Part shown: positions 20,020 to 28,685 of the stretch, piece after piece | How positions within the stretch are numbered: the first letter of the stretch is position 1 | How the letters are laid out: every line of letters begins with the position of its first letter | Assembly (NCBI GenBank): GCA_963663365.2 | Contig: CAXXIH010000001.1 | Coordinates: forward strand, 372,001-436,000 | DNA length: 64,000 nucleotides | Origin: G963663365 sp963663365 | GTDB lineage: Bacteria; Hinthialibacterota; Hinthialibacteria; Hinthialibacterales; G963663365 | Direction of reading: 5' to 3' | Position numbers and translations under genes: made by a program | Notes under the pieces: model-generated | The model's input: only the letters and a program-made list of their open reading frames with translations | What the model was told of the DNA's origin: nothing | Databases searched by the model: none

Positions 20020-21927
20020 TTACTCAAAGATGATTTGCATCGCTGCATAGACATTTAGCTCGGGGATTGAAAATCGAACACTGGAATTATCCTGCTCAAA
20101 ATCAATCGGCTTATCATCCGGCAAAAGCGGATCGGATAGGAGCACCTTACGAATCTTCGAATTGTCGGGAATCGCCACAGCTGCCTCAATGTCCTTTGCA
20201 GGCTTCCCTTCTTGATAATTGACAAGATGAAGAATTTGACTTCGGTCAGTTTTGGTTATCTCCGCGCAAACTCCCAAAGGCGCCTTGATAGTAAAGGCAA
20301 GTTGTTTCTTGCCGAGTCCTCGGATTGCCTCGATGAGATCGCCGGTGTCGTTGATTTTGAGAAATTGCTGTTCGGATAATCCAGTAAACGCGGGCTTGGA
20401 TCGAGGCCGCATTAATTCATCATAGGTGGCGGCAGGACCGACCGTGCAGACTATGCCTCCTGCCCGGATGTAATCTTCAATTTGTTGAATTTGAGAATCG
20501 CTAAGGGCCACGCAACCTGCCAGGACTAAGCATTGGTAAGATTGCAGATTGTCCAGCAAGTTGTCGTAGATAATCTGAAACGGGATTCTATTCTCGATTA
20601 AGGTTTGTTCGACTTGGGCTGTCTTGTTGGCGTATTGCTCCTCAGCAAAGACCTGAGATGGAAAGCTGCGTAAGACCGCAACATCGGCAAGAACCTGAGT
20701 ATTTCGAAATAAGTCTCTGCGTTCCTTAAAGAAACGGATATAAGGCAGCATTGCCTCGTCAATAGATTCATCGGAACCGGGCATCCGTACGATATCGCCA
20801 TATTCGAACCAACAGATACAGCCGATACAATCGAGGTTGAAAGCCATGGCTTCTGCTATTTCCAAAGGACTCCGGCAATACATAAAGACCAGGTTGTCCA
20901 TTCGCCGTGCGATTTTGTATGCAGGAATACGTGTGACCAGTTTCCCATCTTGAAGGCCGGGCACTTTGCCCGTTTCGTTCCAAAACGCTTCACCGCCGCT
21001 CAACTGCCACCCATGATGAATCGGTGGATGAATTTTTTCCGCTACAGGTCTTGGATTGCATTCCAAGAGAATATCTTCACGTAAGGTCCGAGCGTAACGG
21101 CCCATTTCGTAATAGGAGTCGACTGTGGATCGGCATTGAAATTCAAGCCAGAGACATCGAAGCGGAGTGATTTCTTCTTCTTTAGGAGGTATGAGCGTTT
21201 CCAAATCCTCTATGCCCATATTCTGTAATTCTGTTGGTGTGTAATTATCGCTGAGAAATTTTCGAAAACGCCGAACCGAGTTCTCGTCCCATCCCGGGCC
21301 TACGCTATAATTGTCGAAATGTAACAGGTCGCTCTGAATATCTTCGACAGCGAAACGTACCAGTTCTTTGTAGAATTTAATTGCATCGGGATGATTTCGA
21401 TCCCAGTAATAACGATAAAGAGCCCGGCCATAGGTCACGGGGCTTCCATCCGGTTTCCGAATCAACCAGTTTTCCGCTTCCGGTGTCTCTTTAAAAAGCA
21501 GTTCCCATCCGAATGCGCCGCTATAATTGTAGACACCGACATGCAGACCGGCGTCATGGCAGAGTTTCGAGAAACGCACCGCATCCGCCATGCTTTCTTT
21601 TTCAGCCTGGAGTCCAAAGCCTTTGTAGCAATGCATCATCACGAAATTGACGCCAATCTTTTCGAGGTCCTCTACCATGGCGGCTGAATGCTCTTTGTTA
21701 TAAGCCTCCCGCTGTTCGGGAGTCGGAGTGTAGCCATCGCTGCCATCCCGGCGTACCCGGAATAAAAGTGGTTCCCAGCTTCCGGCCATAATCAAACCTT
21801 GGTCCTGAAGCCAAGCCGGGCGTTGGCTTTTGGGCAATGTCAATTGCTGGGCAAAGACCTCTGTTTGCGCACAAAAAACGACTGTAAGCAGAAAGATGAG
21901 CGTGTTAAGGCGGGCTTTTTGAAGCAT
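20020..21927 (-). CDS. Exported TIM-barrel glycosidase-like protein with GATase-like C-terminal domain
   Basis: About 635 residues. ATG 21927 is chosen for the AGGGGA box 8 nt upstream and the Sec signal it creates (LNTLIFLLTVVFCAQTEVFA). A (beta/alpha)8-type region spans roughly residues 30-400, with VNFVMMHCYKG, GLHVGVYNYSG, DLLHFDNYS and a W-rich end. A domain resembling the class I glutamine amidotransferase-like trimerisation module of GH42 follows (QSYQCLVLAGCVALSD, GGIVCTVGPAA). The architecture suggests a GH42-like or hypothetical glycoside hydrolase, but no E-x-N/E catalytic pair can be assigned with confidence. It is divergent from the ABC permease gene. Confidence 0.65.
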   Translation of the reverse strand: MLQKARLNTLIFLLTVVFCAQTEVFAQQLTLPKSQRPAWLQDQGLIMAGSWEPLLFRVRRDGSDGYTPTPEQREAYNKEHSAAMVEDLEKIGVNFVMMHCYKGFGLQAEKESMADAVRFSKLCHDAGLHVGVYNYSGAFGWELLFKETPEAENWLIRKPDGSPVTYGRALYRYYWDRNHPDAIKFYKELVRFAVEDIQSDLLHFDNYSVGPGWDENSVRRFRKFLSDNYTPTELQNMGIEDLETLIPPKEEEITPLRCLWLEFQCRSTVDSYYEMGRYARTLREDILLECNPRPVAEKIHPPIHHGWQLSGGEAFWNETGKVPGLQDGKLVTRIPAYKIARRMDNLVFMYCRSPLEIAEAMAFNLDCIGCICWFEYGDIVRMPGSDESIDEAMLPYIRFFKERRDLFRNTQVLADVAVLRSFPSQVFAEEQYANKTAQVEQTLIENRIPFQIIYDNLLDNLQSYQCLVLAGCVALSDSQIQQIEDYIRAGGIVCTVGPAATYDELMRPRSKPAFTGLSEQQFLKINDTGDLIEAIRGLGKKQLAFTIKAPLGVCAEITKTDRSQILHLVNYQEGKPAKDIEAAVAIPDNSKIRKVLLSDPLLPDDKPIDFEQDNSSVRFSIPELNVYAAMQIIFE

Positions 21928-22202
21928 GTAATAATCCCCTGTGTTTGCCATGATTCTAGAGGACAATAGCACTTAGTAGGGCATAGATGGAACCGGCAAA
22001 AAGGCATGTTGGCGAAATTCCGTTTCTCCGGGTTTTCGGGATTTTGAACCTGTTGCTGAGTTGTTGTGGAATTCATAGGGTATTTCCAGCGCTTTGAATA
22101 TAGGATATCCTAAACTATGCGATTTTGGTCTCTAAAGGCTGTCTACCATTTGGAGTGATTTCTGTTCTTTGATTTTGAAGCGGTTTTGCGAAGGAATATC
22201 TT

Positions 22203-23324
22203 GTGGCAGATGCAAATCAAATAACGCCCGTTCCATCATCTGATAAGGAGCGCAATAGGCCGGCCTTTCAGCGGGGCTTGGGCCGTGTACTGGATAGTTT
22301 TGGAATAGGAATTATCTTTTTTCTCCTATGTGCCTTTTTTTCGGCACAATCCGATATCTTCCTAAGCCGCTCCAATTTTTCCAATATTTTGGTTCAAACA
22401 TCAGTCAATATGATTATCGCCGCAGGTATGACTTTTGTAATCTGTGCGGCAGAGATCGATCTATCCGTTGGTTCGCTCTTGGCCGTCTGTGGCATGATTA
22501 CGGCTACACTGCTCAAAATCGATCCGGCTACCGGCTCTAACATTCCTATGCATGTGGCCAGCAAGGTTCTGGCGCCTTTTCCCGACCTCTTTCAAGGCGC
22601 GTATGCCTGGTGGGCGATTTCAATAGCGGTCTTTTTGGTTTTAGCGATATTGCCGGGGATTCTTGGCGGAGGAACCGCAGGGTGGTTGGTTGCAAGACTT
22701 GGTGTTCCAAGTTTTATTGTCACGTTGGGATTTATGCTCGTCTACCGGGGCTTTGCACGGTATATGACCAACGCTGCACCCATAACCGGATTGCCGGTTC
22801 GATTTACGAGTATCGGTTCCGGTATCTGTTTTCAGATATTCGGTTTTCGCGTTGCCTATTCAGCGATCATCGCTTTTTGTTGCATTTTGACCGGTGTGCT
22901 CTTGTTGGCCCGGACACGGTATGGACGATCCGTATTGGCTGTTGGAGGGAATGCGCAAGCGGCTCATTTGAGCGGGGTTGGTGTGTGCAAAGTGCGAATG
23001 TCCGTATTTATGGTTTCCGGCTTTGCTGTAGCGGTTGCAGCGGTCATTCAAACCTCGCGCCTCTTTATGGGGGATCCAAATGCGGGTGAAGGCTATGAAC
23101 TCGACGCGATTGCGGCGGTCATCATCGGCGGAACAAGCCTTTTCGGAGGTCGAGGTTCAGTTGTAGGCACCTTTTTCGGAGTATTAATAATCGGCGTGCT
23201 CCGCAATGGTTTGGAATTGATGGGTGTGACCGATCACACCAAACAGATGATTATCGGCGCAATGATAATTTTTGCCGTTCTTCTCGATTATTACCGTCGA
23301 AAGTTGTATTGTGCTACTCGTTAA
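22203..23324 (+). CDS. Sugar ABC transporter permease (RbsC type)
   Basis: 373 residues from a GTG with GAAGGA about 7 nt upstream. A hydrophobic protein with about ten membrane segments of the BPD_transp_2 family. Typical markers are AAEIDLSVGSLLAVCG after the second helix, ARTRYGRSVLAVGGNAQAAHLSGV and the EAA-like ELDAIAAVIIGGTSLFGGRGSV. It would form the membrane channel of a ribose/xylose-type importer. The binding-protein gene follows 40 bp downstream. The usual double ATPase (RbsA/XylG type) is absent here and nowhere else in the window, so the pair depends on an ATPase encoded elsewhere. Confidence 0.9.
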   Translation: MADANQITPVPSSDKERNRPAFQRGLGRVLDSFGIGIIFFLLCAFFSAQSDIFLSRSNFSNILVQTSVNMIIAAGMTFVICAAEIDLSVGSLLAVCGMITATLLKIDPATGSNIPMHVASKVLAPFPDLFQGAYAWWAISIAVFLVLAILPGILGGGTAGWLVARLGVPSFIVTLGFMLVYRGFARYMTNAAPITGLPVRFTSIGSGICFQIFGFRVAYSAIIAFCCILTGVLLLARTRYGRSVLAVGGNAQAAHLSGVGVCKVRMSVFMVSGFAVAVAAVIQTSRLFMGDPNAGEGYELDAIAAVIIGGTSLFGGRGSVVGTFFGVLIIGVLRNGLELMGVTDHTKQMIIGAMIIFAVLLDYYRRKLYCATR

Positions 23325-23364
23325 TTGCTCGAGTGATACTTGATATTCAGCGGAGGTTGCCACT

Positions 23365-24318
23365 GTGAAACGTCGCGATGCACTAATTCAAATGAGTTTG
23401 GCCGCAGGTACATTTTTGGCTGCAAACCATGCACGGCACGGGAACACCGCCGACTCGAAATATCGGATCGCCCTGGTGATGAAGGCGCTTTCCAATCCTT
23501 TTTTTCATAGCATGGAAGTGGGCGCGCGCGAAGAGGCGAAGAAACTGGATGTCGATCTATTGGTCCAAGGTACAAATAAAGAGACCGATGTGGCCCAGCA
23601 AATCAATTTGGTTGAGAATTTCATTACGCAGCAGGTCAATGCCATTGTGATTGCTCCCGCCAGTTCTTCAGGGCTGGTGCCTGTATTACACAGGGCTAAG
23701 TCGCAAGGGATTACTGTTGTGAATATCGATAATCCGCTCGATGAAGCCACGATGAAGCAAATGGGATTTTCATGCCCATTTGCAGGCTCCGACAATGCCT
23801 TGGGCGCGGCTTTGGCTGCGCATGACTTGGTGGCCGCAATGGGAGGTATTGGCGAAGTCGCCATTTTGGAAGGAATTCCCGGTGTGATCAACGCGGAACT
23901 ACGCAAAAAAGGAGCCGGGCGTGTGTTCGCATCGGAATCGGGTATAAAAGTTGTAGCGTCGCAAACTGCGGAGTGGGAAACGGAACAAGCCTATAATGTC
24001 TTCACAAATATGTTGACCGCTCACCCGAATCTGCGTGGCCTTTTTGCATCGAACGATAATATGGCTTTGGGAGCGATTCGTGCTATCGATGCCGTCGGCA
24101 AAAAGGGGCAGATTGTTATCACTTCATATGACAATCTGCAAGCCGCCCAAGAAGCGGTTCTGGCCGGAACACTGCATTCAACAATCGATCAGCATCCGGA
24201 ATTGATGGGGGCCTATGGTGTCCGCGCCGCAAAAGACATTTTGGATGGCAAGCAGGTTCCCAATCTAATTGCGACGCCGCTGGAAGTTATCGACTATCGT
24301 TCTCTCGCCTTGAAATAG
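23365..24318 (+). CDS. Sugar ABC transporter periplasmic substrate-binding protein
   Basis: 317 residues from GTG 23365 with GGAGG 7 nt upstream. MKRRDALIQMSLAAG is a Tat-like signal. The mature part is a type I periplasmic binding protein of the ribose/galactose group (Peripla_BP_4): NPFFHSMEVGAREEA, QINLVENFITQQVNAIVIAPA, GSDNALGAALAA, ASNDNMALGAIRA and TSYDNL are the expected ligand-cleft and hinge segments. It partners the permease just upstream. The gene stops 24 bp from the convergent sulfatase. Uptake of a monosaccharide released by the neighbouring hydrolases is likely; the specific sugar is unknown. Confidence 0.9.
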   Translation: MKRRDALIQMSLAAGTFLAANHARHGNTADSKYRIALVMKALSNPFFHSMEVGAREEAKKLDVDLLVQGTNKETDVAQQINLVENFITQQVNAIVIAPASSSGLVPVLHRAKSQGITVVNIDNPLDEATMKQMGFSCPFAGSDNALGAALAAHDLVAAMGGIGEVAILEGIPGVINAELRKKGAGRVFASESGIKVVASQTAEWETEQAYNVFTNMLTAHPNLRGLFASNDNMALGAIRAIDAVGKKGQIVITSYDNLQAAQEAVLAGTLHSTIDQHPELMGAYGVRAAKDILDGKQVPNLIATPLEVIDYRSLALK

Positions 24319-24342
24319 GATCTTTTGAATCGAAACCGCGTA

Positions 24343-25746
24343 TCAGAGATATTCCGATAACCGGTTGACGGCGGTAGGGTTTTTCCTGCTGATGTCGTGG
24401 TTCTCGTTGGGATCGTTTTGTAGATCAAAAAGCAATGGCCGGTCTGTTTCACCGTACCCGGCAATCAGTTTATATCGGCCATCAAATGCCAGCCGCCATT
24501 CTTTAAGACCCGAGCGAACAATATCACGTTGTTTCTTTTGCTTGCCCCGCCAAAGATTGCGCATCGACCGGCTTTCCATAAAATCGGGAATGGGGAGATT
24601 GGCATAATCGAGAAACGTTGCGGCCAGGTCAACAGTGGTGACCGGCGCATCACTGACAAGCCCCCTGGCGATATCCGGACCACTTGCAACCAAAGGCACA
24701 GAGGCTGAAGGTTGATATGGTTTTTGTTTGCCCCATAGATCATGGTCGCCCAGCATTTCGCCATGGTCGCTGCTGTAGACGATTAGAGTGTTCTCATACT
24801 CCCCGCTTCTTTTTAACTCTTCGATATACACTCCCAACCAAAAATCGATATTTTCCACCATGGCGGAGTAGTTGCGGCGGATGTTGATGTGGTCCTCTTT
24901 GGTAAATTGCGTATTCCTGTTGGGTTGGGGGAACTCAACATCACGGTACCAAGCTTGCATGGTTTTTGTTACATCCATGGGATTGTGCGGGCCTGCAAAG
25001 TTGACAACCAAATGCCAAGGCTTTTCCGGGGGAGATTGGTGGAGCAGACGCAGTCCGTTTGCGGCAATCCAGTTATCGCAGTAGGCAGCATCCGGCAAAG
25101 GTGTCGGTTCCGTGCTCTTGTAGCCGTGACGGTTGCGAATGTCTTGAACGTGTGTGTCTGCCAAACCATGTTCATGCAAGAAGGCCATATAGGGATCCTT
25201 GGGAATATCTGCGCCGCTACGGATTGCATCATACTTGCCGGCATTGTCGATACCATCCGAAAATCCCCATTTGTCTATCAAGCGTTTTCCATCGATGCCC
25301 CAATCCAAGTCCGGTTTGTGCAGGTCGAATTTTCCGCATCCGATTACATGGTATCCTGAGTCTCGCAATAATTGATAATAAGTAGGCTGAGTGAGCGGAT
25401 AGTTAATTTTGTTGCTAGATACGCCGCAGTTGTCATATTCCATGCCCGATGCCAAACAAGCGCGGGATGGAGCACAGAGCGGTGAGCCGCACACTGCATT
25501 GGTGAAACGTATTCCTCTTGTTCCTAACGCGTCGATATTGGGTGTCTGTACAGGGATTTCGGGTGTCGTGCCCAGCCAATCGTAACGATGTTGGTCAGGG
25601 AAAAAGAACAAGATATTGGGATGCCGGTCGGTGCTTTTAGTAAGAATGGCCGGAAATCCTTTGCGTCTGGTTGCGCATCCACCCAATACCAGACCGGCCA
25701 TTGCTCCTGCCGAACCGATAAATTTACGCCGCGTCAATTGGTTCAC
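24343..25746 (-). CDS. Sulfatase, Tat-exported lipoprotein
   Basis: 467 residues. GTG 25746 shares the four bases GTGA with the stop of the upstream sulfatase gene, and AAGGAT lies about 8 nt before it, so translation is probably coupled. RRKFIGSAGAMAGLVLGGC is a twin-arginine signal ending in a lipobox with Cys24. FPDQHRYDW provides a metal ligand. The formylglycine site is C91 in LCAPSRACLASG, the C-x-P-S-R type, and YSSDHGEMLGDH gives further ligands near residue 310. It should remove sulfate esters from a glycan at the cell surface. The substrate class within family S1 cannot be assigned by eye. Confidence 0.93.
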   Translation of the reverse strand: MNQLTRRKFIGSAGAMAGLVLGGCATRRKGFPAILTKSTDRHPNILFFFPDQHRYDWLGTTPEIPVQTPNIDALGTRGIRFTNAVCGSPLCAPSRACLASGMEYDNCGVSSNKINYPLTQPTYYQLLRDSGYHVIGCGKFDLHKPDLDWGIDGKRLIDKWGFSDGIDNAGKYDAIRSGADIPKDPYMAFLHEHGLADTHVQDIRNRHGYKSTEPTPLPDAAYCDNWIAANGLRLLHQSPPEKPWHLVVNFAGPHNPMDVTKTMQAWYRDVEFPQPNRNTQFTKEDHINIRRNYSAMVENIDFWLGVYIEELKRSGEYENTLIVYSSDHGEMLGDHDLWGKQKPYQPSASVPLVASGPDIARGLVSDAPVTTVDLAATFLDYANLPIPDFMESRSMRNLWRGKQKKQRDIVRSGLKEWRLAFDGRYKLIAGYGETDRPLLFDLQNDPNENHDISRKNPTAVNRLSEYL

Positions 25747-27095
25747 GATCCGTAATCCTTTCCATTCCGGCTTTCTGTACAAGAAGCCTGCCAGGCCCGC
25801 AGATATTCCATCATGGAGCGCACAGTATCCGTATTCTCACTTGCAATATCTTTTGATTCATTGGGATCGGCGATGATATCGAAAAGCATGGGAGTACTAA
25901 GTTGATCTGATTCAATGTTTGCGATGAGTTTGTAGCGGTCACCGATTAAAGCGGCCCCTTCTCGGTGTTCGAAACCAATGAATTTACCCCGTTTCGTTGT
26001 GCCTCCTTCGATGAGTGGGCGGAGGCTAATTCCGTCCAAAGGTTGCGGGGCCGTTTTTGTTTCGCTCAAATAGTCAATGATTGTCGGGAAGTAATCCGAT
26101 GTTGAGCAGGGTATTGGGGTGGTTCGGGGTGATTTGATCTTGTCTGGCCATACCAAAATTCCAGGTACACGGATTCCACCTTCGAATAATTGACCCTTTG
26201 AGCCGCGCAGGCCTCCAGTAGATCCCGGGCCGTTTTGGACATGAGTCGGGCCATTATCGCTACAAAACCAGAGCATTGTATTGCCGGATATATTCAGATC
26301 GTCGAGCATGGACCGGAGCCGTCCTATCTGCGCGTCCATCGCTGTGATCGCGCCCCAATAGTGGCTTTCTCTTTCGGTGTGGTCTGCATACAAGGCCTGG
26401 TAGTCGGGTGTGGCATAAACCGGAAGGTGGGGAGTGTGGAACCATACTACTGCAAAGAAAGGATTGTTTTGTGCAATAGATTTACGGATAAACGGTTCGG
26501 CGCGATCCATGATAATTTTGGAGTCGTCGCCCATAAGCGGTGTTTTAATCTCTTTCCCGTTTTCGACATAACCTTCCGGGTCGACGGTGCTGACTTTGCG
26601 TACGGTCGAGAACCACTCATCAAATCCGTTCTGGCTTGGCGTGCAGGTCTGTGAGCCGGTCAGGTCACCTAAGTGCCATTTCCCGAAGTGGCCGGTTGTG
26701 TAGCCGTGCCGCTTTAATACCTCAGCAAGCGTGACTTCTTGGTCCGGTAATGGATATTTGCTTGGCTCAAATGGGCCATTGGCGGCATTGGCTCCGAAAA
26801 TTCCATACCGGAATGGGTGGCGGCCGGTAATGCAGCTTCCGCGTGTAGGGGAACAAACCGGCGCGCCTGAATAAAACCTTTCGAAAAGCAAACCCGTGCG
26901 AGCCATGGCATCCAAATGAGGTGTCTGCAATACGGGATGGCCGTTATAGCCTGTATCCCCCCACCCTTGATCGTCACTCATGACCAGGATGATATTCGGA
27001 CGCACGGTGTCTCGGGACTCTGCAAAAGACAGACGTTGAAGAGATGCAGACGATAAACCCGCCAATGCCAAACGTAATAATTTCCTTCGATCCAT
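25743..27095 (-). CDS. Sulfatase, exported
   Basis: 450 residues from ATG 27095, preceded by AGGAG at 6 nt; an earlier start adds ten unlikely residues. The N terminus (MDRRKLLRLALAGLSSAS) is a Tat-like signal. VMSDDQGWGD holds the first metal ligands. The formylglycine site is C81 in VCSPTRGSCITGRHP, the C-x-P-T-R variant with Thr at the fourth position. CSDNGP follows near residue 280. It belongs to another S1 subfamily than its downstream partner, so the two may attack different sulfate positions of one polymer. Maturation needs an FGE or anSME; the FGE-fold lipoprotein in this window is not a convincing candidate. Confidence 0.93.
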   Translation of the reverse strand: MDRRKLLRLALAGLSSASLQRLSFAESRDTVRPNIILVMSDDQGWGDTGYNGHPVLQTPHLDAMARTGLLFERFYSGAPVCSPTRGSCITGRHPFRYGIFGANAANGPFEPSKYPLPDQEVTLAEVLKRHGYTTGHFGKWHLGDLTGSQTCTPSQNGFDEWFSTVRKVSTVDPEGYVENGKEIKTPLMGDDSKIIMDRAEPFIRKSIAQNNPFFAVVWFHTPHLPVYATPDYQALYADHTERESHYWGAITAMDAQIGRLRSMLDDLNISGNTMLWFCSDNGPTHVQNGPGSTGGLRGSKGQLFEGGIRVPGILVWPDKIKSPRTTPIPCSTSDYFPTIIDYLSETKTAPQPLDGISLRPLIEGGTTKRGKFIGFEHREGAALIGDRYKLIANIESDQLSTPMLFDIIADPNESKDIASENTDTVRSMMEYLRAWQASCTESRNGKDYGS

Positions 27096-27199
27096 AAGCC
27101 TCTCCTGTTTAGATGATGCTAACACAGACCGTATGAGGAAATAAAACGGTTTCTTGACGACTGATCGTCTGAATTAGAGCCTTTTGGGGCTTTTTGTCG

Positions 27200-28576
27200 T
27201 TATTCGGTCAGCAGGACCGCACAATTCTCATGCGGCAGGCCAAAGCGGATTTGACCATTCTCAACCGTAAGTTCTTCCCAACTATTCATGACCTTTAAAG
27301 TCCGGCCTTCAAGTTCATCTAAGCCGTGGAGCGTAAAGGCAAGGTTTGCGTTGTTTTCATTCACCAAAAGGATCATGTAGCGGTCGCCAACCTTTCGGGA
27401 GAGAGTCAAAACCTGCTGATCGACAGATGATGCTGTCGGATCCAGGTTGATTAGTAGCGGCAGCCCTGCATCGCGGGCGGCCAAGAACGGTTCCAGATCG
27501 GCCAATTCCCGCACATAGCGTTTCAAATCCGACCAGAATGCTGAATCTTTTTCGATGTAGGCGGTGCCCCAATACAAAATCCCCCGGGCGCCGTTCACGA
27601 TTGCGTCATAGCCCATGTAGCGGGTTTGATCGAAAGAAGGCCGGGGCTCGCCCTTTTTTTGATCCTTGAAAAGGTCATCCCATGAAAATCCTTGGAGTAC
27701 CATCCATACCGCTTTGCCCGGAGCGCCAGCTGCCATTCTGCGGGTATATTCACCGGTTGCCGAGAGGTTCCGGTAGACAATATCGCTATGGCTATGGCCT
27801 ACAGGATAAATATCGCACCCGGCAATATCTGCGATTTCTCCAAAGAGACGCAGGTCGGCAATGGTGTTCCGTGGTGCGTGGTTAAACCAGATCGGATGTT
27901 TGCCATCTGTTTGCCTGACGATACGGCAACCTTGCTCTGTTGCGGCCCTTAATGGTTCAACTTCTTCATACCATGAGGAGAGCAAGGGCGCGTAATCCAT
28001 CGGCAGTTCCAAAGCTGCACGAATGCGCCGTTCTTCCGCTTCCGCCTCTTCAAAACGGGCGGAGTCGCGATAAGTCCGGAAGTGTGTGTACCACTCTTCA
28101 AGTTCTTGTCTCTCTGCTTCCGGGAGTTCGGCCTTTTTCATGGTTTCGCGCATTTGGTCCCATCGTTGAAAGACCTGCTGCGTTTTGGGATACCAGAGGT
28201 TCCATAAATCTTCGTCCGGAACTTCCCACACCCACATAGCGGAGTGGTCCATAACGGGGACGATTGATTTCTTTAGTCCATCTGCACCTTCGTTATTTTT
28301 TACGCGTACGTGACCGCCCAAATTGAGCCATGCCCCCAATCCATTCTGCTGGGCACGGTCAAGTGATTCTTGATTATTGCTACATCGCACAAGGTTGAAA
28401 CCCGCCTGTGCAAGTTCAGCGGCGAAGGCATCGTCTTGAGGGATATCATACATTCCCAACACGAAACGCCGTTCGCCATCGACACGCAATGCACCATCAC
28501 CGTCGACTTCGACTGTCGCGGCCCATGTACTACATCCTAAAAGAATGATGAAAACAACAATCTGTGCAAATCGCAT
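27200..28576 (-). CDS. Exported glycosidase-like protein, family unknown
   Basis: 458 residues from ATG 28576 with GGAGG 9 nt upstream. A Sec signal covers about the first 19 residues (FAQIVVFIILLGCSTWAA). The body looks like a TIM barrel: RFVLGMYDI, FNLVRCSN, MWVWEVPDED, CDIYPVG, VWMVLQGFSW and GILYWGTAY occur in the order expected of beta strands. A charged helical insertion with many Glu and Arg lies near residues 125-185. The last ~80 residues are a beta domain. Neighbours are two sulfatases downstream and a GH140-like gene upstream on the same strand with gaps near 105 bp, so the four probably form one transcription unit. The name of the family is not recognised. Confidence 0.65.
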   Translation of the reverse strand: MRFAQIVVFIILLGCSTWAATVEVDGDGALRVDGERRFVLGMYDIPQDDAFAAELAQAGFNLVRCSNNQESLDRAQQNGLGAWLNLGGHVRVKNNEGADGLKKSIVPVMDHSAMWVWEVPDEDLWNLWYPKTQQVFQRWDQMRETMKKAELPEAERQELEEWYTHFRTYRDSARFEEAEAEERRIRAALELPMDYAPLLSSWYEEVEPLRAATEQGCRIVRQTDGKHPIWFNHAPRNTIADLRLFGEIADIAGCDIYPVGHSHSDIVYRNLSATGEYTRRMAAGAPGKAVWMVLQGFSWDDLFKDQKKGEPRPSFDQTRYMGYDAIVNGARGILYWGTAYIEKDSAFWSDLKRYVRELADLEPFLAARDAGLPLLINLDPTASSVDQQVLTLSRKVGDRYMILLVNENNANLAFTLHGLDELEGRTLKVMNSWEELTVENGQIRFGLPHENCAVLLTE

Positions 28577-28685
28577 TTTTCTAACCTCCAAAGCCCGATT
28601 GTAATGGACCTTGCAGTAGATGGGAATAAGTTTTTTCGGAAGAAAGATGCCAAATATTGACGATCCCCGAGGCGTATACCGGCTA

